DNA from: Acinetobacter lanii
GTDB taxonomy: Bacteria; Pseudomonadota; Gammaproteobacteria; Pseudomonadales; Moraxellaceae
DNA: 64,000 bases
Direction of reading: 5' to 3'
NCBI RefSeq assembly: GCF_011578285.1
Contig: NZ_CP049916.1
Span: 2,914,001-2,978,000, forward strand
A program made the translations under genes and the position numbers. Positions 10,415-20,244 of the stretch are shown in pieces (position 1 is the first letter of the stretch; each line of letters begins with the position of its first letter). A model generated the notes under the pieces. It did not search any database. It was not told the DNA's origin and was given only the letters and a program-made list of their open reading frames with translations.

Positions 10415-10442
10415 AAAAAACGTAGCGCGAGGCTACGTTTTT
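10415..10442 (-). terminator. Intrinsic terminator of leuB
   Basis: Perfect 11-bp arms AAAAACGTAGC (10416-10426) and GCTACGTTTTT (10432-10442). On the minus strand the hairpin is followed by a T-run, 20 nt beyond the leuB stop. Confidence 0.85.
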
Positions 10443-10462
10443 GAAATCTTGATTTAGAAAAA

Positions 10463-11542
10463 TTAGCCCAATGCGGCAACCACAGCTTGACCCATTTCCA
10501 CTGTACCGACTTTATTCATGCTTTCGGACATAATGTCCGCAGTACGTAAACCTTGATCCAATACCTGACCTACAGCATCTTCAATGGCTTTTGCCGCTGC
10601 TTCTTCACGGAAAGTATAACGAAGCATCATTGCGACAGATAAAATCGTTGCCAATGGGTTTGCCAAGTTTTGACCTGCGATGTCTGGTGCTGAACCATGA
10701 CATGGCTCATACATGCCTTTACCATTTTCATCTAAAGATGCAGATGGCAACATGCCAATTGAACCGGTAAGCATTGCTGCTTCGTCAGATAAGATGTCAC
10801 CAAACAAGTTGGAGGTCACGATCACGTCAAATTGTTTTGGTGCACGTACCAATTGCATCGCTGCATTGTCAACATACATATGTGACAAGTTAATGTTCGG
10901 ATACTGCTCTTCTTTCATTGCAGTCACGGTTTGTTTCCAAAGCTCTGTGACTTCTAATACATTAGCTTTATCCACTGAACAGACTTTACCACCACGTAAG
11001 CCGGCCAATTCAAACGCCACTTTGGCAATACGTTTAATTTCAGATTCTGAGTAAACGTCAGTGTTATAGCCTTGTTTTTCACCGTTCTCTAACTCACGGA
11101 TGCCACGGGGTTGACCGAAGTAAATCCCACCAGTTAATTCACGTACGATGAGAATATCCAAACCCGCCACAATTTCAGGTTTTAAACTTGATGCATCTGC
11201 CAATTGTGGATATAAAATCGCTGGGCGCAAATTGGCAAAAAGATTCAATTCACTCCGTAATTTTAACAAACCACGTTCTGGACGAATTGAACGTTCAATC
11301 GTATCCCATTTCGGACCACCCACAGCACCGAGTAAAATCGCATCGGCTTTTTTGGCTTGTTCAGAAGTCACGTCAGGATAAGGTGAACCATGAGCATCAA
11401 TCGCGGCACCGCCCAGTAAGCCTTGTTCCCACGTTAAACCTAAATTGAATTTTTCATTGACACGGGTCAGCACTTGCTCGGCTGCTTTTACAATCTCGGG
11501 GCCAATACCATCACCAGCCAAAATCAAAATATGTTTAGACAT
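10463..11542 (-). CDS. leuB: 3-isopropylmalate dehydrogenase
   Basis: Oxidises and decarboxylates 3-isopropylmalate to 2-oxoisocaproate with NAD+, the third dedicated step of leucine synthesis. The protein has 359 residues. It shows the family start [11 protein letters not shown], the substrate-binding RPERGLL region near residue 92-98, and the metal/NAD segment [18 protein letters not shown]. The frame extends to an upstream ATG at 11554. ATG 11542 is preferred because GGAA sits 8-11 nt before it and MSKHILIL is the usual N-terminus. It is the last gene of the leuC-leuD-lipoprotein-leuB run and ends at an intrinsic terminator. Confidence 0.97.
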   Translation of the reverse strand: MSKHILILAGDGIGPEIVKAAEQVLTRVNEKFNLGLTWEQGLLGGAAIDAHGSPYPDVTSEQAKKADAILLGAVGGPKWDTIERSIRPERGLLKLRSELNLFANLRPAILYPQLADASSLKPEIVAGLDILIVRELTGGIYFGQPRGIRELENGEKQGYNTDVYSESEIKRIAKVAFELAGLRGGKVCSVDKANVLEVTELWKQTVTAMKEEQYPNINLSHMYVDNAAMQLVRAPKQFDVIVTSNLFGDILSDEAAMLTGSIGMLPSASLDENGKGMYEPCHGSAPDIAGQNLANPLATILSVAMMLRYTFREEAAAKAIEDAVGQVLDQGLRTADIMSESMNKVGTVEMGQAVVAALG

Positions 11543-11572
11543 GAGTTGTTCCATTTTTAGTGTTAGTTAAGA

Positions 11573-12139
11573 CTAACGGTGTTTAAATTTTTTCTGTTCT
11601 ACAAACTCACCCAAGCCATTTAAGACGTTATAGGGTTTGCAAAAACGGCGAATGGTTCGATGCGCTTGCTTTAAATCGACACACAGAGGATCAGGTGCCG
11701 AGGCATTGAGTAAACTGCCTTTATTTTTGACCCGATTTCGAAACATATGTAATGCATAACGTTGATGCGGTTTAAAGTGATGAATCACATACAAGGTTTC
11801 GGCTTTGTCCGGTGAAATCGGATAAAAACGCAATACCAATTCATGCTGTCCTGGTGGTACTGAAAGATACAAGGCATTGGCATCTTTTAAAGATGGGGTT
11901 TGCTGACGCACAATCCCCTGCTTTATCGCTTGCTTGGTGAGTTTTTGATGTTTTGAATCAATAATCACCGTTTGATCTAAACGCTCAAACTCACAGTTTT
12001 CAGTTCCAGAACAGTAAATTAACGCATTCGATCTGGTCTGTTCAGTTTCTTTCACATCTTTGAGTGCTGTACTTTGACATCCAGCCAGAACTGATGTGAG
12101 CATTCCAAGTACAGCAAGTTGCTTCAAAACTTTCGCCAT
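11573..12139 (-). CDS. Uncharacterised lipoprotein inside the leucine gene run
   Basis: A 188-residue protein with a lipoprotein signal peptide. A hydrophobic stretch ends in the lipobox LAGC with Cys21 as the acylated residue, so it should be anchored in an envelope membrane and face the periplasm. The mature part has two close Cys (YCSGTENC) and two more near the C-terminus (CVDLKQAHRTIRRFC), possibly disulfide-bonded. The segment YLSVPPGQHELVLRF looks like a beta-sandwich carrier motif. It lies 104 nt after leuD and 30 nt before leuB, so it is probably co-transcribed. I see no logical link to leucine synthesis and do not recognise a named family. Confidence 0.75.
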   Translation of the reverse strand: MAKVLKQLAVLGMLTSVLAGCQSTALKDVKETEQTRSNALIYCSGTENCEFERLDQTVIIDSKHQKLTKQAIKQGIVRQQTPSLKDANALYLSVPPGQHELVLRFYPISPDKAETLYVIHHFKPHQRYALHMFRNRVKNKGSLLNASAPDPLCVDLKQAHRTIRRFCKPYNVLNGLGEFVEQKKFKHR

Positions 12140-12243
12140 AATCTGGGCCCAACCTCACGCATATATGCACAATAATGATTTTTAATTTGCATCGATATTA
12201 GCAAGAGTTCAGCGCCACGACTAGGGCACATCATGACAAGCTA

Positions 12244-12894
12244 TTAACCACGAATCTCTTGGAATACCCAAGGACGTGCAGCTTTGGTTTTTTCTTCATA
12301 CGCGCGAATATCATCGGAAGCTTGTAAGGTTAAACCAATGTCATCCAAACCATTCAACAAACAATGTTTACGAAATGGGTCGACTTCAAATTTGAAACTT
12401 TCGCCACTTGGGGTACGGACTTCTTGCGCTTCTAAATCTACCGTTAATTGGTAGCCTTCGGTTGCAAAACATTCTTTAAACAACTGATCGACAATCTCTT
12501 CAGACAAGATCACGGGTAACATGCCATTTTTAAAGCTGTTATTAAAGAAAATGTCGGCATAGCTTGGCGCAATCACGGTACGGAATCCGTATTCTTCCAA
12601 TGCCCACGGTGCATGCTCACGGCTTGAACCACAACCAAAGTTGGCACGAGAAATCAAAATGGATGCACCTTGGTATCGGGGTTGATTTAATGCAAAATCA
12701 GGATTTAAAGGACGTTTAGTGTTATCTAAACCTAAATAACCTTCATCTAAATAACGCAATTCATCAAATAAGTTTTCGCCAAACCCGGTACGTTTGATCG
12801 ATTTTAAAAACTGTTTTGGAATAATTAAATCGGTATCGACATTGGCACGGTCTAATGGTGCAACGATACCTTGTTCAACGGTATATTTTTTCAT
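12244..12894 (-). CDS. leuD: 3-isopropylmalate dehydratase small subunit
   Basis: With LeuC, isomerises 2-isopropylmalate to 3-isopropylmalate. The 216 residues have the family features: the N-terminal [20 protein letters not shown], the swivelling-domain motif [15 protein letters not shown] (near 84-98) and a basic C-terminal region. It follows leuC with a gap of about 119 nt that contains a hairpin repeat, and precedes the lipoprotein gene. The ribosome binding site is AGGA about 11 nt before ATG. Confidence 0.97.
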   Translation of the reverse strand: MKKYTVEQGIVAPLDRANVDTDLIIPKQFLKSIKRTGFGENLFDELRYLDEGYLGLDNTKRPLNPDFALNQPRYQGASILISRANFGCGSSREHAPWALEEYGFRTVIAPSYADIFFNNSFKNGMLPVILSEEIVDQLFKECFATEGYQLTVDLEAQEVRTPSGESFKFEVDPFRKHCLLNGLDDIGLTLQASDDIRAYEEKTKAARPWVFQEIRG

Positions 12895-12925
12895 TGTCTT
12901 TATTCCTAAAGAATATCATTACTTT

Positions 12926-13010
12926 AAATCTCCCCTACCCCCTCTTTATTAAAGAGGGGAACTTCCCCCTTTTCTAAAAGGTGAGAAGCCTTGCTTCGCA
13001 AGAGGGGGGA
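12926..13010. repeat. GC-skewed intergenic hairpin repeat, copy 2 (between leuC and leuD)
   Basis: Contains arms CCCCTCTTT (12939-12947) and AAAGAGGGG (12951-12959). A second pyrimidine/purine pair and outer AAATCTCCCC/GGGGGGATTT ends make it a composite palindrome. It resembles copies at 8107-8212 and 42287-42439. As RNA inside the leu transcript it could stabilise leuC mRNA or reduce read-through to leuD. Confidence 0.6.
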
Positions 13011-13013
13011 TTT

Positions 13014-14462
13014 TTAAAAACTACGAACGTCAACAAAATGACCGGCAATTGCGGCCGCTGCTGCCATTGCTGGACTGACCAAATGGGTACGACCGCCATT
13101 GCCCTGACGACCTTCAAAATTACGGTTTGAAGTCGAGGCACAGTGTTCACCCGGCTGCAATTTGTCAGCATTCATTGCTAAACACATTGAGCAACCTGGT
13201 TCACGCCATTCAAAGCCGGCTTCAATTAAAATTTTATCTAAACCTTCTGCTTCCGCTTGGGCTTTCACTAAACCTGAACCCGGCACCACCATCGCTTGTT
13301 TAATGCTAGATGCCACTTTTTTACCTTGTGCAACTTTGGCAGCTTCACGAATATCTTCAATACGTGAATTGGTACACGATCCAATAAATACACGATCCAA
13401 CTGGATATCAGATAAAGCCTGCCCCCCATTTAAGCCCATATATTGATAAGCACGTGTCCAGTCATTACGTTGAACATCATCTTTGGCTTGTTCTAATGTC
13501 GGTACCGCTTGTGATACTGGAATCACCATCTCTGGCGAGGTTCCCCATGACACTTGTGGCTCGATTTCTTCGCCTTGCAACACAACAACAGTGTCAAAGT
13601 GTGCGTCTTCATCAGAATGCAAGGTATTCCAATAGGCCACCGCTTGATCCCATTGCTCGCCTTTAGGGGCATATGGACGGTCTTTGACGTATTCAATGGT
13701 TTTCTCATCGACAGCGACCATACCCACGCGGGCACCGCCTTCAATTGCCATGTTGCAGACCGTCATACGGCCTTCAATTGACATATCACGGAACACTTGC
13801 CCACCGAATTCAATCGCGTGACCTGTACCGCCTGCTGTACCAATTTTACCGATGATGGCTAAGACCACATCTTTCGGTGTCACGCCTTGACCCAATTTGC
13901 CGTCAACGCGCACCAACATGTTTTTCATTTTCTTTTGCACTAAGCATTGAGTTGCCAACACATGCTCAACTTCTGATGTCCCAATCCCGTGTGCCAAGCA
14001 ACCAAACGCACCATGTGTTGCCGTATGCGAGTCACCACACACTACCGTCATGCCCGGCAAAGTTAAGCCCTGTTCAGGCCCAACCACATGCGCAATTCCT
14101 TGACGTACATCATTGATATCAAACTGCACCACATTAAAGGTTTTACAGTTGTCATCTAAGGTTTGAACTTGGATACGTGAGGTATCATCTTCGATCCCTG
14201 CAATCCCCTCTGAACGTTCTTTTTTAGAGGTCGGTACATTGTGGTCAGGTGTTGCCACATTGGCACTTAAACGCCAAGGTTTACGTCCTGCCAACTGCAA
14301 GCCTTCAAAGGCTTGTGGTGAGGTTACTTCATGCAATAAATGACGATCGATATAAAGCAATGCGGAGCCATCATCTCGTTGTTTTACTAAATGGTCATCC
14401 CACAATTTGTCATACAAGGTTTTTGCAGATGCGGTATTGGAATTTTGAGTATTGCCTGCCAT
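13014..14462 (-). CDS. leuC: 3-isopropylmalate dehydratase large subunit
   Basis: The catalytic [4Fe-4S] subunit of isopropylmalate isomerase. The 482 residues include the cluster-ligand motifs GSCTNSR and [11 protein letters not shown], the [13 protein letters not shown] segment, and the family N-terminal [13 protein letters not shown]. The open frame extends 32 codons further up to 14558. I chose the ATG at 14462 because GGAG lies about 10 nt before it, the extra residues match nothing in the family, and a TATAAT box lies inside the extension. It is first in the run leuC-leuD-lipoprotein-leuB. Confidence 0.95.
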   Translation of the reverse strand: MAGNTQNSNTASAKTLYDKLWDDHLVKQRDDGSALLYIDRHLLHEVTSPQAFEGLQLAGRKPWRLSANVATPDHNVPTSKKERSEGIAGIEDDTSRIQVQTLDDNCKTFNVVQFDINDVRQGIAHVVGPEQGLTLPGMTVVCGDSHTATHGAFGCLAHGIGTSEVEHVLATQCLVQKKMKNMLVRVDGKLGQGVTPKDVVLAIIGKIGTAGGTGHAIEFGGQVFRDMSIEGRMTVCNMAIEGGARVGMVAVDEKTIEYVKDRPYAPKGEQWDQAVAYWNTLHSDEDAHFDTVVVLQGEEIEPQVSWGTSPEMVIPVSQAVPTLEQAKDDVQRNDWTRAYQYMGLNGGQALSDIQLDRVFIGSCTNSRIEDIREAAKVAQGKKVASSIKQAMVVPGSGLVKAQAEAEGLDKILIEAGFEWREPGCSMCLAMNADKLQPGEHCASTSNRNFEGRQGNGGRTHLVSPAMAAAAAIAGHFVDVRSF

Positions 14463-14505
14463 GTCGACGCGCTCCATAGAACTGGGTAATTCTGTCATTG
14501 TCTTG

Positions 14506-14511
14506 ATTATA
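14506..14511 (-). promoter_or_regulatory. Putative -10 box for leuC
   Basis: A consensus TATAAT on the minus strand, giving a leader of about 35-40 nt before the chosen leuC start. The -35 region is poor (TTAGAT at best), which suits a promoter needing an activator such as the nearby LysR protein. That link is inference. Confidence 0.4.
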
Positions 14512-14721
14512 GCCTCGTGTTCACATAAATCTAATTTATCATTTTTATTAGTTTTCAAACTTTTTGGAATATTCTTTAATCGTTCTCATCATCCTCCATC
14601 CTAGTTATTTTTCAATCTAAAAAACTGATCAAAACATAAGAAATATTCGCTTTTACAGATTAAATGAGAGCTATTATCATTTGAATATCCCCCAATGCTT
14701 AACCCTTTAGAGGATTTACCC

Positions 14722-14964
14722 ATGGCACATATTCAACACTTTGTCAGCAATAATCAACGTACCTTAAAGAAAACCTTGAGCTACTATATTATGCACATCA
14801 GCATTGCCATGTTAGTTGGTTTTATCGTTACGGGTAATATTTGGATGGCCATGACTTTAAGTCTGTTAGAGCCAACCGTACAAGCGGTCGCGTTCTTCTT
14901 CCATGAAAAAGTATGGGCTAAAAAAGACACAGTTCAGATGAGTCCAAATTTGACCAACAGTTAA
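14722..14964 (+). CDS. DUF2061-type small membrane protein
   Basis: An 80-residue protein with two hydrophobic segments (about 20-38 and 42-58) and the DUF2061-like pattern: KKTLSYY at the start, TGNIWMA in the middle and FHEKVWAKK near the end. The role of DUF2061 proteins is unknown; they are inner-membrane proteins. The frame is open from 14695, but GAGGA just before ATG 14722 and the fit to the family favour the shorter form. It is divergent from leuC. Confidence 0.7.
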   Translation: MAHIQHFVSNNQRTLKKTLSYYIMHISIAMLVGFIVTGNIWMAMTLSLLEPTVQAVAFFFHEKVWAKKDTVQMSPNLTNS

Positions 14965-15142
14965 AATCTTCTATTAAAGATTGGGTGAATCCTCTATATA
15001 AAGATCATGTTAAATACATGATCTTTATTGATATTAGTGATGGTAGTCTCAAAATTAGGGTGTTTGAACAAAACTTAGCAACCCAATCACATAAATTTAT
15101 TTTATAATTTCAAACTTGTATCATAACTGACCGAAGATATAA

Positions 15143-16003
15143 ATGAATCTTGCAGCATTTGAAGCCTTCGTCAAAGTCATGGAAACAGGTTCGATTTCCA
15201 TGGCAGCCGATCAGCTGTTTATCACGCAACCTGCAGTGACCAAAAGAATTCACAGCCTTGAAGATTATTTCGGGGTGAAATTATTTGAGTCAGCGGGGCG
15301 TGGAGTCCAAGCGACACATGCCGCACATTCACTTCTTCCTAAAGTCAAAAATTGGCTAAATGAGTTAGGTGATATTCACCACACCTTAAGTCACGATCAA
15401 GATCAGATTAAAGGCAAACTCAAGATTGGCACCAGTCATCATATTGGGCTCCACCATCTGCCCCAACATTTGCGTAGCTATGTTCAACATTTCCCTGATG
15501 TGACTTTAGATGTGCATTTTGTTGACTCTGAACAAGCGCATGAACAAGTGCTTGCTGGTGATTTGGAGCTAGCGTTCCTTACGCTTCCACCTGTTTTAGA
15601 TGATCGTTTAAGTTATGTGACGTTATGGAATGATCCTTTGGTCTTTGTCGCGGCTGCATTTCATCCCTTGGCATCGAAAGCGGATCTCAGTTTAGAAGAC
15701 CTGTTGCAATACTCGAGTCTCTTGCCTGCTGCGCAAACCTATACCGCTCAAATTACTTTGGCTGAGTTTGAAAAAAATGGTTTAAAACCGAAAGTCACCA
15801 TGAGCAACAATCCTTTAGAGTCGATTCGGATGTTAGCATCGATTGGACTCGGTTGGTCTGTTTTGCCAAGCACATTAGTAAGTGATGATTTGGTCACCTT
15901 AGACATTCACATTGAAATGAAACGTCAACTCGGTATGGTGTGGCATCCTGCTCGTACCCAATCCAAAGCTGCCAAAGCGTTGGTTGATTTGATGAAAGAT
16001 TAA
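15143..16003 (+). CDS. LysR-family transcriptional regulator next to leuC
   Basis: A 286-residue protein. The N-terminal winged helix-turn-helix (residues 1-60: SISMAADQLFITQPAVTKRI) is followed by the periplasmic-binding-like effector domain (about 90-285). A LysR gene in the same position beside leuC is, as I recall, also found in Pseudomonas, which suggests control of the leucine genes. The effector is unknown; 2-isopropylmalate is a plausible candidate only by pathway logic. The 180-nt upstream region is AT-rich, and an intrinsic terminator follows. Confidence 0.88.
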   Translation: MNLAAFEAFVKVMETGSISMAADQLFITQPAVTKRIHSLEDYFGVKLFESAGRGVQATHAAHSLLPKVKNWLNELGDIHHTLSHDQDQIKGKLKIGTSHHIGLHHLPQHLRSYVQHFPDVTLDVHFVDSEQAHEQVLAGDLELAFLTLPPVLDDRLSYVTLWNDPLVFVAAAFHPLASKADLSLEDLLQYSSLLPAAQTYTAQITLAEFEKNGLKPKVTMSNNPLESIRMLASIGLGWSVLPSTLVSDDLVTLDIHIEMKRQLGMVWHPARTQSKAAKALVDLMKD

Positions 16004-16031
16004 GCTTAACAACTTCAAACCTCTTGAATCG

Positions 16032-16060
16032 AAAATGCCGTCCTGATGACGGCATTTTTT
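16032..16060 (+). terminator. Intrinsic terminator of the LysR gene
   Basis: AATGCCGTC...GACGGCATT with a 5-nt loop and six T. Confidence 0.88.
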
Positions 16061-16123
16061 ATATCTTAGATTTTTTCAACAAAAAGCTTGAGTGCATCCA
16101 AGTTTTACAATGATGAAATAGCA

Positions 16124-16585
16124 TTAAAGCGTTAACGTTGTTGCTTCTAAAGCAGCTTGCCCTGCCTCTGTTGGTGTAGGGACATAGAGTTCTGCCTCGC
16201 CCTCAATCACCCGCACTCCTTTTATTTCACAAATGGTATCAAACTGAATTCGTTTCCGTTCATGATCGACTTTGGTCACTGTCGCGCTCACCTCAACAGT
16301 ATCTCCCACATAGACGGGTTTTAAAAAACGTAAATTATGACTGACATAAATTGCACCCGGACCAGGAAGATGTAAACCAAAAATCGGAGAGAAAAAGCTG
16401 GCAGTTAAAAATCCATGGGCAATCGGGCGTTTAAATTCAGTCTGTGCAGCATAGGTTTCATCATGATGGATAGGATTTTGATCACCACATAATTCAATAT
16501 ATTGATCTACCTTTTTGGCATCTATGGTACGCGTTAAGGTGTGTGATAAACCTACATGGAAATCATCTATATGAGCCAATTTCAT
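16124..16585 (-). CDS. MaoC-family (R)-hydratase-like protein
   Basis: A 153-residue single hot-dog domain. The hydratase-2 motif is present near residues 35-60: D-x-NPIHHDETYA, then the PIAHGFL segment, with Asp and His as the expected catalytic pair. Such enzymes hydrate trans-2-enoyl-CoA to (R)-3-hydroxyacyl-CoA, linking beta-oxidation to (R)-hydroxyacids or polyhydroxyalkanoate. It lies 57 nt downstream of the GntP permease and is probably co-transcribed, suggesting a hydroxy-acid theme. The precise substrate is not visible. Confidence 0.85.
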   Translation of the reverse strand: MKLAHIDDFHVGLSHTLTRTIDAKKVDQYIELCGDQNPIHHDETYAAQTEFKRPIAHGFLTASFFSPIFGLHLPGPGAIYVSHNLRFLKPVYVGDTVEVSATVTKVDHERKRIQFDTICEIKGVRVIEGEAELYVPTPTEAGQAALEATTLTL

Positions 16586-16642
16586 TTTTAGTCCTTTAAT
16601 AGGGTATCAGGATGCTTTGAATCATCCTGCAAATCCTTTTGA

Positions 16643-18034
16643 TTAGAATGAGCCGAACAGCGTACCTAAGGTAATTGCCACGGCGACTGACACCATCGGA
16701 ATCAAGACCGTACACATCGCCACATGACCATACGACTGTTTATGGGTCATACCACAAATCGACAATAATGTAATCACCGCACCTGAATGCGGTAAAGTGT
16801 CTAAACACCCTGCCGCTAAAGCGGCTATACGGTGCAACAACTCAGGATTAATGCCTGCAGCAGTTGCCATCGCCAAGTAATCTGCGCCCAAGGTCGATAA
16901 CGCAATCGACATACCACCAGAAGATGACCCCGTAATACCGGCTAAAATATTCATGGCGATAGCTTCAGAAATTAACGGATTACTAGAGACATTCAACACC
17001 ATGTCTCGAATGATCACGAACCCTGCCAATGATGCGATCACAGCGCCATAGCCCACTTCAGAAGCTGTGTTGAAAATCGGTAACATTGAGCCTAAAGCAC
17101 CTTTATTTACAGTTTCTTTCAAATTGTTCCATTTACCAAGTCGCAATAGAATTAAGCTTAAGCAGGCAACCACCAAAGCAATCACCAACGCCCATAAGCC
17201 TGTTTGTTTAGCAGGGTCTAATTTTGGATAAAGTTCTGTGAATGCGCTGAAATCCATATTGGGGAAAAGCAGATAAGTGAATAGAGCATTTACCCCAATC
17301 ACCAACAGCAAGGGTAAAAATGCAAGTAGCACAGGCATTTTTCCTTGAGCCGTGACCCCATCTTCTAAGCGTTCGCTTTCTTGTGTATCAATACCGTAAC
17401 CTTCACCATGGTTGTGTGCCTTATTGGCGCGGCTTTGGAGCCATAAGCAGCCTAAAACAAACATGACTAAACCGGAAATGGTGCCAATTCCCGGGGCAGC
17501 GAACACATTCGTACCAAAGAATGGAATTGGAATCGCATTTTGAATTGAAGGTGAGCCCGGCAAAGCGGTCATGGTAAAAGTGAATGAACCTAAAGCAATG
17601 GCACCGGGAATTAAGCGCTTTGGAATGTTAGCGGCTTGGAACATGGACTTGGCAATCGGGTAAATTGCGAATGCCACTACAAATAAAGATACCCCACCAT
17701 AAGTCAACACACCACACGCCAATACCACGGTCAAAATGGCGCGTTTGTGTCCTAACTTTTGCATGATCCAATTTGAGATACTCGATGCTGCACCTGAATC
17801 AACCATCAGTTGTCCAAATAAAGCACCCAATAAAAAAATAGGGAAAAATTTTAGAATATATCCACCCAAAGCACTCATAAAGGTTTCAGTGTACTGTGGC
17901 ATCAGGTAAAGCATGTCACCCGAGAGTAAAATAGCAACGGCTGCCATAATCGGGGCTAGAATCAGAACTGAGATCCCCCGATACGCAAAAAACATCAGTA
18001 GTGCTAACGAAATAATGATGGCGAAAGTGCCCAT
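16643..18034 (-). CDS. GntP-family permease
   Basis: A 463-residue, very hydrophobic inner-membrane protein with about 12 predicted helices and GntP-type features (a GQLMVDSGAA segment and the Gly/Ser-rich ITGSSSGGMSIALS near residue 355-370). GntP transporters carry gluconate and similar hydroxy-acid anions by proton symport. Its partner gene, a MaoC hydratase, fits a hydroxy-acyl or hydroxybutyrate-type substrate better than a sugar acid, but this is inference. It is the first gene of the two-gene unit, with AGGAG just upstream of ATG. Confidence 0.85.
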   Translation of the reverse strand: MGTFAIIISLALLMFFAYRGISVLILAPIMAAVAILLSGDMLYLMPQYTETFMSALGGYILKFFPIFLLGALFGQLMVDSGAASSISNWIMQKLGHKRAILTVVLACGVLTYGGVSLFVVAFAIYPIAKSMFQAANIPKRLIPGAIALGSFTFTMTALPGSPSIQNAIPIPFFGTNVFAAPGIGTISGLVMFVLGCLWLQSRANKAHNHGEGYGIDTQESERLEDGVTAQGKMPVLLAFLPLLLVIGVNALFTYLLFPNMDFSAFTELYPKLDPAKQTGLWALVIALVVACLSLILLRLGKWNNLKETVNKGALGSMLPIFNTASEVGYGAVIASLAGFVIIRDMVLNVSSNPLISEAIAMNILAGITGSSSGGMSIALSTLGADYLAMATAAGINPELLHRIAALAAGCLDTLPHSGAVITLLSICGMTHKQSYGHVAMCTVLIPMVSVAVAITLGTLFGSF

Positions 18035-18351
18035 GAGTTCTCCTTATATTTATTGTGTCGTTATCCATAACGTTTATTTTTTTAAACCTTGAATCAGTGT
18101 TATTCGATTGAGGAAACACCCCATTGAAAACTATCATCTTGATTCAAGTTATTCTCACCTTAACATACTGATTTAAAAGTGAGCAATTGATTTCATTTGA
18201 TTAATAATTAAACTTATCCACTTTTATCTTTTTTAAATGATGTCGAACTTGAAAGCCGAGAATCTAAACAGCTATATCATTTCATATCTGCTCCATACCC
18301 AAACTACGTAAAAGTGTTGAGTCAATGAGTGACAGATGGACACACAATAAA
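18035..18351. other. AT-rich upstream region of the GntP unit
   Basis: Likely contains the GntP promoter. No open frame with a ribosome binding site is seen, and no clear operator could be picked. Confidence 0.4.
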
Positions 18352-18375
18352 AAAGCCATCTGCAAGGATGGCTTT
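18352..18375 (-). terminator. Intrinsic terminator of the DUF2789 gene
   Basis: AAAGCCATC (18352-18360) and GATGGCTTT (18367-18375). Read on the minus strand it is followed by a T-run. Confidence 0.8.
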
Positions 18376-18401
18376 GTTTAGAAGTATAAATAAAGCTTAA
18401 A

Positions 18402-18644
18402 TTATTTAACCGACTCTTCATGCAAAGATTCATTCAGTTGATCGATGACTAAGGCCCATTCGCCATCTGATTTTAGCTTTTCAGAAATAAATTGACGCTG
18501 AGCATCTGTCCAAAACGGCGCATCTGAAATAAAAATATCCGCAGCAAGTTGATGTGTTTCAATAAAACTGGCAATCCCAGATTCAGTTGCATTCAAACCC
18601 AATTGTTCAAATAAATGGGTCATGCGTGGGCGAGTTTGAGTCAT
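18402..18644 (-). CDS. DUF2789 family protein
   Basis: An 80-residue protein recognisable as DUF2789 by HLFEQLGL near the start, IASFIETHQL, DAPFWTDAQRQFI and the acidic end. The function is unknown. The frame is open to 18785, but the upstream part is unlike the family. ATG 18644 has AAGGGA upstream at good spacing, so I start there. It is flanked on both sides by intrinsic terminators and is probably a single-gene unit. Confidence 0.85.
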   Translation of the reverse strand: MTQTRPRMTHLFEQLGLNATESGIASFIETHQLAADIFISDAPFWTDAQRQFISEKLKSDGEWALVIDQLNESLHEESVK

Positions 18645-18744
18645 TGTTTTATCCCTTATTTTTTTATCTTTGATCCAACATAGCATGATCAGACACAAAT
18701 GCAATGTGCCGAAATAGTCAGTTCCACGATGACAGAACATCATC

Positions 18745-18778
18745 AAAAAAGGATTGCCTTTAAAGACAATCCTTTTTT
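18745..18778. terminator. Terminator of the HAD phosphatase gene, symmetrical
   Basis: AAAAAAGGATTG...CAATCCTTTTTT, with A-run and T-run on both sides. The gene it ends is on the minus strand. Confidence 0.85.
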
Positions 18779-18816
18779 GATTCAATCGTTAAAGAATTAA
18801 ATGCTTAAAGATATTT

Positions 18817-19476
18817 TTAATCGTTTTTAATCGACCAATCCTGAATATCCCAGCCTTGCTCTTTTGCCAAAGCTTCCAAACGATCGTCAGGATTTACTGC
18901 AACCGCATGATCTGCATATTCCAACAAGAAACGATCATTGATCGAGTCTGAATAGGCCCAAGATTCAGTCACCTCACGCCCTGCTAACCATTGCTCTAAA
19001 CGCACCAATTTGCCTTGTTGGTAACACGGTGTATTGATGACTTTACCGGTATATTTTCCATCAACGAATTCTGCATTGGTGGCAATGATTTCAGTGATGC
19101 CAAATTCACGGAAAATCGGTGCGGTAATAAAGTCTGAGGTTGCGGTAATGCCCACCAATTGATGACCTGCATCAATGTGTCGTTGAATCGCTTTAAAGCC
19201 TTCAGGGCGCATTTGCGCACGAATCACTTTTTCCATGAATAGTTCATGCAGTTCAACAAGATACTGAGCATCATGCTGGGTTAAAAATTCAAAAACGAAT
19301 TCGTTATAGGCAATCGGATCCAGTTGACCCGCTTTATAATCTTCATAAAATTGATCATTGATTTGACGATGTCGCACCGCATCGACCAAGCCTTCATTGA
19401 CTAAAAACTCACCCCAAGAATGGTCGGAGTCGGTATTTAATAAGGTGTGATCTAGGTCAAATAACGCCAATTTCAT
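18817..19476 (-). CDS. HAD-IB family phosphatase (SerB-like)
   Basis: A 219-residue HAD hydrolase. Motif I is FDLDHTLL (nucleophile Asp7, acid Asp9). Motif II lies in GITATSDF and motif III in WAYSDSINDRFLLEYAD. The cap and size match the HAD-IB group of phosphoserine phosphatase-like and histidinol-phosphatase-like enzymes. It acts on a small phosphorylated metabolite in the cytoplasm, not identified. It is divergent from rppH. Confidence 0.85.
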   Translation of the reverse strand: MKLALFDLDHTLLNTDSDHSWGEFLVNEGLVDAVRHRQINDQFYEDYKAGQLDPIAYNEFVFEFLTQHDAQYLVELHELFMEKVIRAQMRPEGFKAIQRHIDAGHQLVGITATSDFITAPIFREFGITEIIATNAEFVDGKYTGKVINTPCYQQGKLVRLEQWLAGREVTESWAYSDSINDRFLLEYADHAVAVNPDDRLEALAKEQGWDIQDWSIKND

Positions 19477-19660
19477 GAAAATACTCGTTCAAACTGAAAT
19501 TTAAGAAAAAAAATGTAAATCTATCACCGCTAATCGATAGAAATTCGTTAAGATCATAGCAATTTTAAAACATTATTACTTTGAACTTTTCGAGTTGGGC
19601 ATAGAGAGTGGATGCCCCCGAACCCAAAGTCAACGAATTTAATAAATTTTTAGGTGCCGA

Positions 19661-20161
19661 ATGATCGACTCAGAAGGTTTCCGACCCAATGTCGGGATCA
19701 TTTTGGCAAATGATATTGGTCAGGTTTTATGGGCAAAGCGCATTGGACACAATGCATGGCAATTTCCACAAGGAGGGATCCAATTTGGTGAAACTCCTGA
19801 ACAGGCACTTTTCAGAGAATTAAGAGAAGAAGTCGGACTATTGCCGGAGCATGTCCAAGTTATTGCGCAAACCGAAGGTTGGTTGCATTATCGTTTGCCG
19901 CTTCGATACATCCGATCTGATTCAGATCCTGTATGTATTGGACAAAAGCAAAAATGGTTTTTACTCAAACTTATCGCTTCACCGAATAACATTCGGTTGA
20001 ATTTAACTGATCCGCCAGAGTTTGATCAATGGCAATGGGTCAGTTATTGGTATCCGCTTGGTCAGGTGGTGAACTTCAAGAGAGACGTTTACCGTAGGGC
20101 CATGTTGGAACTGTGTATGCAATTGCCACAGCAAAATTCAGGAAATTCAATCAAGGTGTAA
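19661..20161 (+). CDS. rppH: RNA pyrophosphohydrolase RppH
   Basis: Converts 5'-triphosphate RNA ends to monophosphate, which triggers RNase E-dependent mRNA decay. The 166 residues carry a full Nudix box ([20 protein letters not shown], about residues 39-58). The N-terminal [11 protein letters not shown] and the [17 protein letters not shown] segment are typical of RppH. ptsP follows 83 nt downstream in the same order as in E. coli. RNase E is encoded in the same window (rne). Confidence 0.96.
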   Translation: MIDSEGFRPNVGIILANDIGQVLWAKRIGHNAWQFPQGGIQFGETPEQALFRELREEVGLLPEHVQVIAQTEGWLHYRLPLRYIRSDSDPVCIGQKQKWFLLKLIASPNNIRLNLTDPPEFDQWQWVSYWYPLGQVVNFKRDVYRRAMLELCMQLPQQNSGNSIKV

Positions 20162-20244
20162 TGATTTTCCAAAAAAGTGCTGTTATAAAGAGTTTGATCA
20201 CTACATAAATAAACACTTAAATAAATTTAAGGGAGCACATCTTC

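Noticed and set aside
14463..14558. 32-codon extension of leuC
   Set aside because: It contains the candidate TATAAT box and no good ribosome binding site; the family start is at 14462.
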